From Thalassospiraceae bacterium (GTDB taxonomy: Bacteria; Pseudomonadota; Alphaproteobacteria; Rhodospirillales; Magnetovibrionaceae): a DNA stretch of 6,033 nt. This document shows positions 1-6,019 of the stretch, in pieces. The DNA lies in contig DAOVVL010000141.1 in assembly GCA_030637205.1 (NCBI GenBank), forward strand, positions 1 to 6,033, written 5' to 3'. A model generated the notes under the pieces. It worked only from the letters and a program-made list of their open reading frames with translations, was not told the origin of the DNA and did not search any database. The first letter of the stretch is position 1; each line of letters opens with the position of its first letter. A program made the position numbers and the translations under genes.

Positions 1-934
1 CGTTGCCTTGCCCGTCTTGCACTTCGGTGCCTTCGCGCGCCGGTGCGCGGCCCGCGGGCTGGATGCCGACGCGCCTGCGATCCGTTCCGTTTGCCAGTTG
101 TTCAAGGATGATGTCGGCACCGGGAAAGTTGGCTTCTTCGCGGCGTCGTTTGTTGATGGCCCATTTCAGATCGGCCTCGACCGGGGTGGTGTCGGTCGAG
201 ATGTCATGGCCGTACAGGCACAGACCCGCTTCGAGACGAAGGCAGTCGCGCGCGCCAAGGCCAATGGCGTCGACTTCCGGCTCGGCCAAAAGTTTGCGCG
301 CCAAGGCTTCAGCATCCGAAGACGCGACCGAGATTTCGAAACCGTCTTCGCCGGTGTAACCCGAACGGGTGGCAAAACATTTAATGCCGCCAATTTCAAC
401 TTCACGGAAATTCATGAACACCATGTCGGCGCTTTCAGGACACAGGCGCTCAACCACGCTGCCGGCCTTGGGGCCCTGAATGGCCAGCAGCGCACGGTCG
501 CCTAGAATTTGCAAGTCTGCCTTGCCCGCCGTTTTCGCTGCAATGTGGGCGAAGTCGGCGTCTTTGCACGCGGCATTGACCACCAGATAAAGCCCGCCTT
601 CGATGCGCGTTGCCATCAGGTCATCCATGATGGTGCCTTGGTCGTTCAACAACACGGTGTAACGCGTCTTGCCCACGGGCATGATTTGATAATCGCCCGG
701 CACCAGTGCTTCGAAAGCATCAACGGCGCCATCGCCCATCAAAAACGCCTGACCCATGTGCGATACATCGAACAGGCCGGCGCTTGAGCGGGTGTGCAGA
801 TGTTCTTTCAACACGCCCATGGGGTACTGCACGGGCATATCATAGCCGGCAAACGCCACCATCTTGGCGCCCAGTTCGCGGTGCAGGCCATCTAACGCGG
901 TGGTGAGAAGGTTTTCTGAATTTTGCTCTGTCAT
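1..934 (-). CDS. gcvT: Aminomethyltransferase, glycine cleavage system T-protein (3' end cut off by the window edge)
   Basis: The T-protein takes the aminomethyl group from lipoylated H-protein, transfers its one-carbon unit to tetrahydrofolate and releases ammonia, in the cytoplasm. About 311 codons are present; the family is usually about 365 residues, so roughly the last 55 are missing. Recognisable motifs are KMVAFAGYDMPVQY near residues 24-37, LFDVSHMG at 54-61, and TIMDDL at 101-106, which carries the Asp pair containing the catalytic/folate-positioning Asp. Later come NFRE, GYTGEDGFE and GLGARDCLRLEAGLCLYGHD, with TPVEADLKWAI close to the left edge. The ATG at 934-932 is preceded by AGGAG with a 6-base gap. 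A glycine riboswitch lies upstream, which fits glycine-induced expression. The gcvH/gcvP partners would be expected beyond the left edge, but this is not seen. The reading frame is intact. Confidence 0.97.
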   Translation of the reverse strand, partial: MTEQNSENLLTTALDGLHRELGAKMVAFAGYDMPVQYPMGVLKEHLHTRSSAGLFDVSHMGQAFLMGDGAVDAFEALVPGDYQIMPVGKTRYTVLLNDQGTIMDDLMATRIEGGLYLVVNAACKDADFAHIAAKTAGKADLQILGDRALLAIQGPKAGSVVERLCPESADMVFMNFREVEIGGIKCFATRSGYTGEDGFEISVASSDAEALARKLLAEPEVDAIGLGARDCLRLEAGLCLYGHDISTDTTPVEADLKWAINKRRREEANFPGADIILEQLANGTDRRRVGIQPAGRAPAREGTEVQDGQGN

Positions 935-940
935 TTTGGT

Positions 941-945
941 CTCCT
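941..945 (-). promoter_or_regulatory. Shine-Dalgarno sequence of gcvT
   Basis: The minus strand reads AGGAG followed by six bases and then the ATG of gcvT, a near-ideal ribosome binding site that fixes this start. The site can also pair with a segment of riboswitch aptamer 2 (complement of 1028-1034), which makes it a candidate target of the riboswitch expression platform. Confidence 0.8.
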
Positions 946-1019
946 GACATCGTTAAAGCAGTTAATCCTTCCAACGAGCGCGCATATGAACTTGCACGTT
1001 CAAGGTCGGAACTGCCCCA

Positions 1020-1238
1020 CTCTGTCTAGGAACCTGAAAGATTCCCCGCTGCGTTTTAAGCCCAAACACATTCCGGGTTACATCTTCGGTGAGAGGTCTA
1101 GGTGACCTCTGCTTTCCAGAGCCTCGATATCGCTGCGGTCCGGGTGCCTGAGAGATTCCGGGGCGGTTGCTCCTTCGGCGCCGGTTTTGGGCTGTCTTGA
1201 ACCCTTGCCGGTCTCTCCCGCGGCGACTTTAATCGAGG
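1020..1238 (-). promoter_or_regulatory. Tandem (two-aptamer) glycine riboswitch upstream of gcvT
   Basis: The minus strand carries the glycine aptamer signature twice. Aptamer 1 (about 1135-1221) has GCGGGAGAGACCGG, then CGCCGAAGGAGCAACC and AATCTCTCAGGCA, closed by P1 GCGG (1221-1218) with CCGC (1138-1135). Aptamer 2 (about 1020-1121) starts with CTCTGGAAAG. Its hairpin pairs AGAGGTC with GACCTCT, followed by CACCGAAG and AATCTTTCAGG, and CTCTG (1121-1117) pairs with CAGAG (1024-1020) as P1. The leader CCTCGAT (1238-1232) is perfectly complementary to ATCGAGG (1128-1122) in the linker. This matches the leader-linker P0 helix known for complete tandem glycine riboswitches. Glycine riboswitches on gcv genes usually turn expression on when glycine is high. 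No run of Ts suggests an intrinsic terminator between it and gcvT, so translational control is more likely (inference). Confidence 0.95.
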
Positions 1239-1315
1239 AAAAATCTAATATTTTATTCTTGGTGTCCAATGTCCTGAGAGCGTCCGCATTCAAGCGAGAC
1301 CCTCAAGACTGGATC

Positions 1316-1343
1316 ATTTTAGTGGGTCGTTTGGGCAGGTCAA
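1316..1343 (-). promoter_or_regulatory. Candidate sigma70-type promoter for the gcvT leader transcript
   Basis: The minus strand reads TTGACC (1343-1338), a 16-base spacer, then TAAAAT (1321-1316). Each box matches five of six consensus positions. Transcription would begin near 1309, about 70 bases before the riboswitch. A weaker alternative lies closer, with TTGGAC and TAGATT around 1243-1270. The position in the gap downstream of the lipoprotein gene and upstream of the riboswitch supports it, but no start-site evidence exists. Confidence 0.55.
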
Positions 1344-1361
1344 CCGCTTGTGTGGCCCTAC

Positions 1362-1382
1362 TGTGTCTGGGTTGTGTCTGGG
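1362..1382. repeat. Two direct 10-base repeats at 11-base spacing upstream of the gcvT promoter
   Basis: TGTGTCTGGG occurs at 1362-1371 and again at 1373-1382 on the plus strand. The pair lies about 20 bases upstream of the candidate -35 box of the gcvT leader and just after the lipoprotein stop codon. A period close to one DNA turn would suit an activator binding on one face, but it may be chance or slippage. Confidence 0.5.
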
Positions 1383-1387
1383 CGTGC

Positions 1388-1936
1388 CTAGCGGATCTGG
1401 CGGATAAATTCGAGATCCTTGCGGGTCAGCTGCAACCCCATGAAAATTCGCCATTTTCCAGCCGTTTCCCCGGCTTTGAGCGGCAGCGCCATGCTAACCG
1501 GGATCTCGTCTTGCCACATGATCTGGCCTACCGATCCGGGATAAGACAGGCTCACGGGGAAGCGTTGTTTGTTGATGACCTTGCCGTTGGCATTGGTCAG
1601 GGCCACAAAATATTCGAATCGGGCCAGGCCGTCTGTATTCGCCGGGCCGCGATCAGAGCGAATTCGCGGGGAGATTTCGACATGAAGCGTACCGGCCCCA
1701 TCATCATTTTCGTCCCATTCACAGGCGCCATCAAAACCTTCAATGGTTTCCTGATGCACCACATCGATGATGTCGCGCCCCGGTCCCGGCTGAAAACGCA
1801 CCAGCTTTGCGCCTTGGGCGAGAATGGCGGTTTCAGGACAAACCAGCGGATTCTCTTCGACCGTGTCGCTGGCACAGGCGCTTAAAAGCAGTGCCGCCAC
1901 CAAGCTTAGCCCTATTGTGGTCGATGCTGATTTCAT
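1388..1936 (-). CDS. Small lipoprotein of unknown function
   Basis: The 182-residue product begins with a short basic n-region and a hydrophobic stretch (residues 8-18). This ends in the lipobox LSAC, with the lipidated cysteine at 21, so it should be exported and anchored in the membrane. The residue after the cysteine is Ala, with no Asp at +2, so under the Lol rule outer-membrane sorting is likely (inference). Two further cysteines, C33 and C72, could form a disulphide. The mature part looks like one compact beta-rich domain. It contains PETAILAQGAKLVRFQPG, an acidic DENDD stretch at 75-79, and FEYFVALTNANGKVINKQRF. Similar hypothetical lipoproteins with a CP..A.L.....L..F start occur in Rhodospirillales as I recall, but no function is known. 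The ATG is preceded by AAGGA seven bases away. It lies downstream of and on the same strand as the 581-residue gene. Confidence 0.88.
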   Translation of the reverse strand: MKSASTTIGLSLVAALLLSACASDTVEENPLVCPETAILAQGAKLVRFQPGPGRDIIDVVHQETIEGFDGACEWDENDDGAGTLHVEISPRIRSDRGPANTDGLARFEYFVALTNANGKVINKQRFPVSLSYPGSVGQIMWQDEIPVSMALPLKAGETAGKWRIFMGLQLTRKDLEFIRQIR

Positions 1937-2033
1937 CAGGTGTCCTTAAATGATCGCCAGAATAATGATTGCGCAAACTCTAAAGAACCGCGCGCCTTGA
2001 TACAAGCCGGGGTTCGGCCCAGGTCAGGCTTTA

Positions 2034-2058
2034 ATTATTGGCTGGGATTATTGGCTGG
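2034..2058. repeat. Tandem 12-base repeat (period 13) straddling the stop codon of the 581-residue gene
   Basis: ATTATTGGCTGG occurs at 2034-2045 and 2047-2058 on the plus strand, separated by a single G. The inner copy supplies the final codons (Ser-Gln) and TAA stop of the minus-strand gene, and the outer copy lies just beyond it. It looks like a recent short tandem duplication. Confidence 0.75.
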
Positions 2059-3793
2059 TGGCAAGGTCCGCCAGCCCGGTCAGCGTCAAGGCGACCTTGG
2101 CCAGTGCGCGCGCACGGCCCCATGCGTTGGATATGGAAATAGCTTCCTTGTAGGCATCATCATACATGGCCCATGCCCCGGCTGAATTGCCCTCGCGCGC
2201 ACGGGTTTCGGCGATGTCGCATAACATCCACACGCGGCTAAGCGGGCTTTTGATATCGTCGGTGGCGTCGATGGCTTTGTTTCTTGAAACTTCCTGATAG
2301 GCACTTTGGGAACTTGTCCGTTCATCAGTAATGGTCCACAAAATGTGTGCGCGCAGACGGTCATCGGAAATCAGGCGCGCCACGTCCAGTGATTTTTTAA
2401 GAGCCGCCGCATCGTCACCGGTGGAAATGCCAACATCATTGTATGAAAGGGCGATGCGCGAAAATGCGTACGCCTTGGCAAACGGAAAGCGAATGGTTTT
2501 GGCGGCTTCCATGGCACGTTCCAGGGTTTCGCGCGCCTGTTCGCCATCACCGGCACCCGCCTGATAGGCAGCAATGCGTGAAAGCACCAGCGCGCGGTAA
2601 CGCACCGCCTCGATGGCGTCAGCGGTAATCAGCGCCGCATCCGAGGCACCAGCCAGCGCCTGACCGGTGGCCGCCGCCATTAACACCGGCGTGTCGTGCG
2701 ATCCGTTTTTAACCGCACGTAATGTTTTCAATGCGCGATCAGGTTCGCCGACCTCGGCCAACGCTGATGCGATGTGGCGCAGGGCTTCTTCGTGGTCGCT
2801 TTCATCGTTAATCGTTCTGGCCAACCTGTCAGCGGCACGCAGGTTCTGTTTGGCCAGATCAGGCGCACCGCCGCGGTGCAGGATGACCGCGAGCCGGGTG
2901 CGAATCGCAATTTTGGCAAGCGGGTTATCGAGCCGTTCCAGATACGGGATCAGGTGTGCTGCCGTGTTGCCGGCCTCGGTAAGGTTGCCGCGGTCGGCCT
3001 GAATTTCGGTGATGGCAACGTAGGCTTCGATTTGTTTATCCACGTCGGGAATAATATCAACCGCGCTCATGGCCTCTGCATGGCGGCCGGCTTCGGCCTG
3101 GCTTTTGGCAATGTCGCGCAGCGCCACCATGATCAATTGCGGATCATGGATACGACGGGTCGATTGCATGGCATCTTCCGCCAGCCCGGCCTTGGCTTGT
3201 GCGGCCAGAATTTCACCCAGTGCCCAACTGCGCATTTCGTCTTTTTCAATTCCGTCCGCCGCCATTGATGCTTCGCGCAGCAGGCATCGGGGGGATGGTT
3301 GGAGAAAGCACAATTCGCTGTCGTGGGTCATGTCGGTGCCTGTGTCGACATTGCCTTCAAGAAGATTGCGCGTTTCGGGCCGAGACATCAGGGCCTTGCG
3401 CGCATCGTCCGTGGCTTTGGCGCGGGCTTTTTGCAGGCGACCCAGAAGCTTGCTGACCCGCCCGCCGGTTTCCAGGCTAAGTGCCAGGGTCTCGCTGGGC
3501 TGGCCATCTGGTTTAAGGCCGGAATTTTTCTGATACGCTCGGATGGCGCGATCGGTTTCACGCCCGTAAATACCGTCGATGGCGCCCAGATAAAAACCCT
3601 GCTCAGACAGGCCTTGTTGAATTCTGCGCACCAGTGTTGAGCGCTGCCCAAGACTTTGTTGTGGCTGGCTGGTGGTGGTGATGTCGCGCGCTGCAGCCAG
3701 CTCAACAGGCTGAGCCGCCAAGGAGGGCCAGACCATGACCAGCGACATAGATATTCCAAGTGCGGCTGTCTTGATGGGCCCGAATTTATTCAA
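2048..3793 (-). CDS. Exported protein with an N-terminal peptidoglycan-binding domain and a long helical (TPR-like) repeat region
   Basis: The 581-residue product has a signal peptide (residues 1-26 or 1-27, cut near PSLA/AQ), so it should act in the periplasm. Residues 53-108 match a PG_binding_1 domain: LVRRIQQGLSEQGFYLGAIDG, then IYGRETDRAIRAYQK and the GLKPDGQPS end. A charged helical linker (110-150) follows, then C162 and C170, which could form a disulphide. From about 188 to 575 there are roughly ten helix pairs of the A..IA..QA.AG....A type, a degenerate TPR/alpha-solenoid array likely to bind a protein partner. No catalytic domain is visible. The start is TTG at 3793-3791, chosen because GAGGAA lies five bases upstream and no in-frame ATG precedes it. 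The next in-frame ATG (residue 16) would cut into the signal peptide. The neighbouring lipoprotein suggests a joint envelope role (inference). The specific function is unknown. Confidence 0.9.
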   Translation of the reverse strand: MNKFGPIKTAALGISMSLVMVWPSLAAQPVELAAARDITTTSQPQQSLGQRSTLVRRIQQGLSEQGFYLGAIDGIYGRETDRAIRAYQKNSGLKPDGQPSETLALSLETGGRVSKLLGRLQKARAKATDDARKALMSRPETRNLLEGNVDTGTDMTHDSELCFLQPSPRCLLREASMAADGIEKDEMRSWALGEILAAQAKAGLAEDAMQSTRRIHDPQLIMVALRDIAKSQAEAGRHAEAMSAVDIIPDVDKQIEAYVAITEIQADRGNLTEAGNTAAHLIPYLERLDNPLAKIAIRTRLAVILHRGGAPDLAKQNLRAADRLARTINDESDHEEALRHIASALAEVGEPDRALKTLRAVKNGSHDTPVLMAAATGQALAGASDAALITADAIEAVRYRALVLSRIAAYQAGAGDGEQARETLERAMEAAKTIRFPFAKAYAFSRIALSYNDVGISTGDDAAALKKSLDVARLISDDRLRAHILWTITDERTSSQSAYQEVSRNKAIDATDDIKSPLSRVWMLCDIAETRAREGNSAGAWAMYDDAYKEAISISNAWGRARALAKVALTLTGLADLATSQ

Positions 3794-3798
3794 GGGGG

Positions 3799-3804
3799 TT
3801 CCTC
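3799..3804 (-). promoter_or_regulatory. Ribosome binding site that decides the TTG start
   Basis: The minus strand reads GAGGAA followed by CCCCC and TTG. The strong purine-rich site at correct spacing is the main reason to accept a TTG start, which also gives a complete signal peptide with the basic residue K3 at its head. Confidence 0.65.
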
Positions 3805-3852
3805 GTATGGCATGGCCATTTTGTTTGTATAGTTTGTTGGGGCCGCAAGGTT

Positions 3853-3881
3853 AGTTTATCCAAAGTCATTGTGGGTTCCAA
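3853..3881 (-). promoter_or_regulatory. Candidate promoter for the peptidoglycan-binding repeat protein
   Basis: TTGGAA (3881-3876), a 17-base spacer and TAAACT (3858-3853) on the minus strand give a moderate sigma70-like match. Transcription would start about 55 bases before the TTG start codon. The element sits back to back with the thrB promoter in the divergent region. Confidence 0.35.
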
Positions 3882-3910
3882 GTGGCCCGGAATTGGCCCA
3901 TTAAGGAACC
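3874..3910. repeat. Inverted repeat in the divergent intergenic region
   Basis: GGTTCC (3874-3879) and GGAACC (3905-3910) form 6-base arms with a 25-base spacer. Between them are two GGCCC copies (TGGCCCGGAATTGGCCCA, 3883-3900). The left arm overlaps the candidate -35 box of the minus-strand gene. The element could be an operator shared by the two divergent genes, though short arms at this GC content arise easily by chance. Confidence 0.35.
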
Positions 3911-3926
3911 AGTTTTGGTCCGGTGC

Positions 3927-3955
3927 TGGACACAACCCCGGCCATTGCCTAGAAA
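3927..3955 (+). promoter_or_regulatory. Candidate sigma70-type promoter of thrB-rnhA
   Basis: TGGACA (3927-3932), a 17-base spacer and TAGAAA (3950-3955) match five and four of six consensus positions. The start site would be near 3962, giving a leader of about 40 bases that contains a run of seven Ts (3967-3973) ahead of the thrB ATG. Confidence 0.5.
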
Positions 3956-4000
3956 TGATTGAACCCTTTTTTTAGGTCTCAGAGCTGGGCAGGCAACGAC

Positions 4001-4963
4001 ATGGCCGTTTATACAGAAGTTTCAGATGAAGACCTAAGCGCATTTGCCGCTCAATACGATATTGGCGAGATTTTATCGTGCAAGGGCATTGCCGAAGGGG
4101 TCGAGAACTCGAATTTCCAGCTTGTGGCTGAAAAAGGCTCTTATATTCTCACCCTTTATGAAAAACGGGTGAATCCGGCGGACCTTCCTTTCTTTTTGGG
4201 CCTGATCGAACATCTGGCCGATCGGGGCGTTCAGTGCCCGCGCCCGATCCATGCGCTGGACGGCGAAGCCCTGAAAAGCCTAAGCGGCCGCCCCGCGGCA
4301 CTGGTAACGTTTTTGTCCGGCATGTGGCCCAAACGGGTCCAGCCCTTTCATACCGCTGAACTGGGTCGCGCACTGGCTGAAATGCATGTGGCGGGTGCCG
4401 ACTTTGAAATCAGCCGTGAAAACGCCCTGTCCGTATCCAGCTGGCGACCTTTGCTGGATGCCTGCAAGGGCCGTGGCGAAGAAGTGCTTGTTGGGATCAC
4501 GGCTCAACTCGAAGCCGAGCTGGACTGGCTGGAAGCAAACTGGCCAACCGATCTGCCCGCAGGTGTGATCCATGCGGACCTGTTTCAGGACAATGTTTTT
4601 TTTCGTGGCGAAAACCTTACCGGGCTAATCGATTTCTATTTTGCCTGTAATGATCAGTTTGCCTACGACGTGGCGATCTGCCTCAACGCATGGTGCTTTG
4701 AGCCTGACCTTAGCTTCAACATCACCAAGGCCCGGCGCATGCTGAAACAATATGCCAAGGTGCGCGATTTTTCCGCAACCGAACTCGATGCCCTGCCGCT
4801 TCTGGCGCGCGGAGCCGCCATGCGTTTTTTACTGACCCGGCTTTATGATTGGCTGAACCGGCCCGAAGGCGCGTTGGTGACGCCCAAGGACCCGCTTGAA
4901 TTTCTGGCCCGGTTGCGCTTTCACCAGGGCGTTAAAAGCCCCGGCGAATATGGCTTGGATTGA
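4001..4963 (+). CDS. thrB: Homoserine kinase, APH-fold (ThrB type found in alphaproteobacteria)
   Basis: This cytoplasmic enzyme phosphorylates L-homoserine with ATP to O-phosphohomoserine, the step before threonine synthase. The 320-residue protein starts MAVYTEVSDEDLSAF, the usual opening of this family. It has the nucleotide-loop region GIAEGVENSNFQL (29-41) and the kinase catalytic motif HADLFQDN (191-198, catalytic D193 and N198). IDFYFA (210-215) follows, with D211 as the metal-binding Asp. This is the aminoglycoside-phosphotransferase-like form, unrelated to the GHMP-type ThrB of E. coli. The ATG at 4001 was chosen over an upstream in-frame TTG (3959) because it matches the family start. 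The ribosome site in front of it (GGGCAGG) is only fair. Length is normal and no key residue is missing. rnhA follows two bases after the stop, which points to one transcript. Confidence 0.96.
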   Translation: MAVYTEVSDEDLSAFAAQYDIGEILSCKGIAEGVENSNFQLVAEKGSYILTLYEKRVNPADLPFFLGLIEHLADRGVQCPRPIHALDGEALKSLSGRPAALVTFLSGMWPKRVQPFHTAELGRALAEMHVAGADFEISRENALSVSSWRPLLDACKGRGEEVLVGITAQLEAELDWLEANWPTDLPAGVIHADLFQDNVFFRGENLTGLIDFYFACNDQFAYDVAICLNAWCFEPDLSFNITKARRMLKQYAKVRDFSATELDALPLLARGAAMRFLLTRLYDWLNRPEGALVTPKDPLEFLARLRFHQGVKSPGEYGLD

Positions 4964-4965
4964 AG

Positions 4966-5430
4966 ATGGCGGAAGCAAAAGCTGACATCGTTGAAATATT
5001 TACCGATGGCGCGTGTTCGGGCAACCCCGGCCCCGGCGGCTGGGGGGCGGTGTTGCGCTGGAAAGATCACGAAAAAGAGCTTTCGGGCTTTGATGAAGCC
5101 ACCACCAACAACCGCATGGAACTGATGGCGGCCATATCGGCGCTGGAAAGTTTGAAGCGGGACATGCATGCCGAGCTGACAACCGATTCAACCTACGTGA
5201 AAGACGGCATCACCAAATGGATTCACGGCTGGAAACAAAAAGGCTGGAAGACCGCGGCCAAGAAGCCGGTCAAAAATAAAGACCTGTGGCAGCGCCTTGA
5301 ACTGGCGGTGGCTGAACACAGTGTCACATGGCACTGGGTCAAGGGTCATACCGGGCACCCGGAAAATGAACGCGCCGACGAACTGGCGCGCCTTGCCATC
5401 AAACAATGGCAAGACAGCCAGATCATGTAA
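4966..5430 (+). CDS. rnhA: Ribonuclease HI
   Basis: RNase HI cuts the RNA strand of RNA-DNA hybrids (R-loops, primer remnants) using two metal ions, in the cytoplasm. The 154-residue protein has near-standard length (155 in E. coli). The catalytic set is complete: D14 in FTDGACSGNPGPGGWG, E52 in TTNNRMEL, D74 in TTDSTYV and D138 in NERADELA, with the helper H128 in VKGHTGH. The basic substrate-binding handle region KWIHGWKQKGWKTAAKKPVKNKDLW (84-108) is present, which marks the bacterial type I form. The ATG at 4966 lies two bases after the thrB stop. A TTG at 4960 overlapping that stop would add two residues and cannot be excluded. It has no strong ribosome site of its own, which suggests translation coupled to thrB. 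Confidence 0.98.
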   Translation: MAEAKADIVEIFTDGACSGNPGPGGWGAVLRWKDHEKELSGFDEATTNNRMELMAAISALESLKRDMHAELTTDSTYVKDGITKWIHGWKQKGWKTAAKKPVKNKDLWQRLELAVAEHSVTWHWVKGHTGHPENERADELARLAIKQWQDSQIM

Positions 5431-5450
5431 TTCAGGTTTTGGTGGGAAGC

Positions 5451-5933
5451 CTAGAGCTGGCCCAACTGGTGTTCGGCGCTGGAAATGGCGAACTCGCCCG
5501 CGGGTTCCACGTCGATGGACACCACCTTGCCGTCGTCCACCAACATGGCAAAACGCTGGCACCTCAGCCCCATTCCACCATCAAACCGGTCCAGTTCCAG
5601 GCCGGCAGCTGTGGTGAAGTCGGCAGAGCCATCCGCGATCATGCGAACCTTGTCGCCTACGTTCTGGTCCGCACCCCACGCCGCCATCACAAATGCATCG
5701 TTGACGGCAAAGCACACGATCTCGTCCACGCCCTTGGCCTTGATCTGGTCGGCCATGCGCACGTAACCCGGCAGGTGCTGGGCAGAACATGTGGGCGTGA
5801 AGGCGCCGGGAAGGCCGAACATCAGGACTTTTTTTCCGCCGAACAAATCGCTTGCGGTTATTATGTCATTGCCCTCTGGACCCATTTCGAAAAGGGTTGT
5901 GCTGGGGATGGTGTCACCGGCTTTGATCGTCAT
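5451..5933 (-). CDS. Peroxiredoxin, Prx5/AhpC-TSA (glutaredoxin- or thioredoxin-dependent) type
   Basis: This thiol peroxidase should reduce hydrogen peroxide and organic hydroperoxides. The 160-residue product starts MTIKAGDTIPSTTLFE and carries PGAFTPTCS (42-50) with the peroxidatic cysteine C49. The conserved active-site Arg is R124 in GLRCQRFAM, and the C-terminus has the family VEPAGE segment. The ATG at 5933 is preceded by GGAG; an extension from a TTG at 6011 would add an unlikely 26-residue tail. Other cysteines are C74 and C125. Compared with human PRDX5 as I remember it, the position of its resolving cysteine is Ser151 here. The enzyme may therefore act as a 1-Cys form or use C74 or C125 (inference). 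It converges on rnhA with 20 bases between stops; the thrB-rnhA-peroxiredoxin order is familiar in alphaproteobacteria. Confidence 0.95.
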   Translation of the reverse strand: MTIKAGDTIPSTTLFEMGPEGNDIITASDLFGGKKVLMFGLPGAFTPTCSAQHLPGYVRMADQIKAKGVDEIVCFAVNDAFVMAAWGADQNVGDKVRMIADGSADFTTAAGLELDRFDGGMGLRCQRFAMLVDDGKVVSIDVEPAGEFAISSAEHQLGQL

Positions 5934-5982
5934 GGGGGGCTCCAGAATTGTTTTGGCCAAAGTTGCTGCATTCGTTGCGGGA

Positions 5983-6011
5983 AACTTAATGGCACTTACG
6001 CGGTGTTTCAA
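5983..6011 (-). promoter_or_regulatory. Candidate promoter of the peroxiredoxin gene
   Basis: TTGAAA (6011-6006) matches five of six -35 positions. It is followed by a 17-base spacer and the weak -10 box TAAGTT (5988-5983). The start would be near 5976, about 43 bases before the ATG. The weak -10 and an overlapping palindrome would suit an activated or repressed promoter. Confidence 0.4.
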
Positions 6012-6019
6012 TATGAAAC
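6005..6019. promoter_or_regulatory. Perfect 15-base palindrome upstream of the peroxiredoxin gene, possible operator
   Basis: GTTTCA (6005-6010) and TGAAAC (6014-6019) are perfect inverted repeats around a 3-base centre. The palindrome covers the candidate -35 box. A related half-site recurs as GAAACTTAA at 5981-5989 and 6015-6023, the former overlapping the candidate -10. The arrangement resembles a dimeric regulator site, but the regulator cannot be named from sequence alone. Confidence 0.5.

Noticed and set aside
8..505. Long plus-strand open frames opposite gcvT
   Set aside because: They are antisense shadows of gcvT, which has full family motifs in its own frame.
1078..1293. A 71-codon open frame on the minus strand upstream of gcvT
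   Set aside because: It lies almost entirely over the riboswitch, whose RNA motifs explain the sequence conservation. The encoded peptide shows no protein-like pattern.
2003..2033. Hairpin AAGCC...GGCTT between the 581-residue gene and the lipoprotein gene, as an intrinsic terminator
   Set aside because: The stem is short and interrupted, and no T-run follows it on the minus strand, the strand where termination would be needed.
2774..3268. Plus-strand open frame of 164 codons
   Set aside because: It is antisense to the helical-repeat region of the 581-residue gene. It is rich in G and shows no recognisable domain.
5431..5450. Bidirectional terminator between the convergent rnhA and peroxiredoxin genes
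   Set aside because: The 20-base gap contains no inverted repeat of useful length, so any terminator must lie inside one of the genes or be Rho-dependent.
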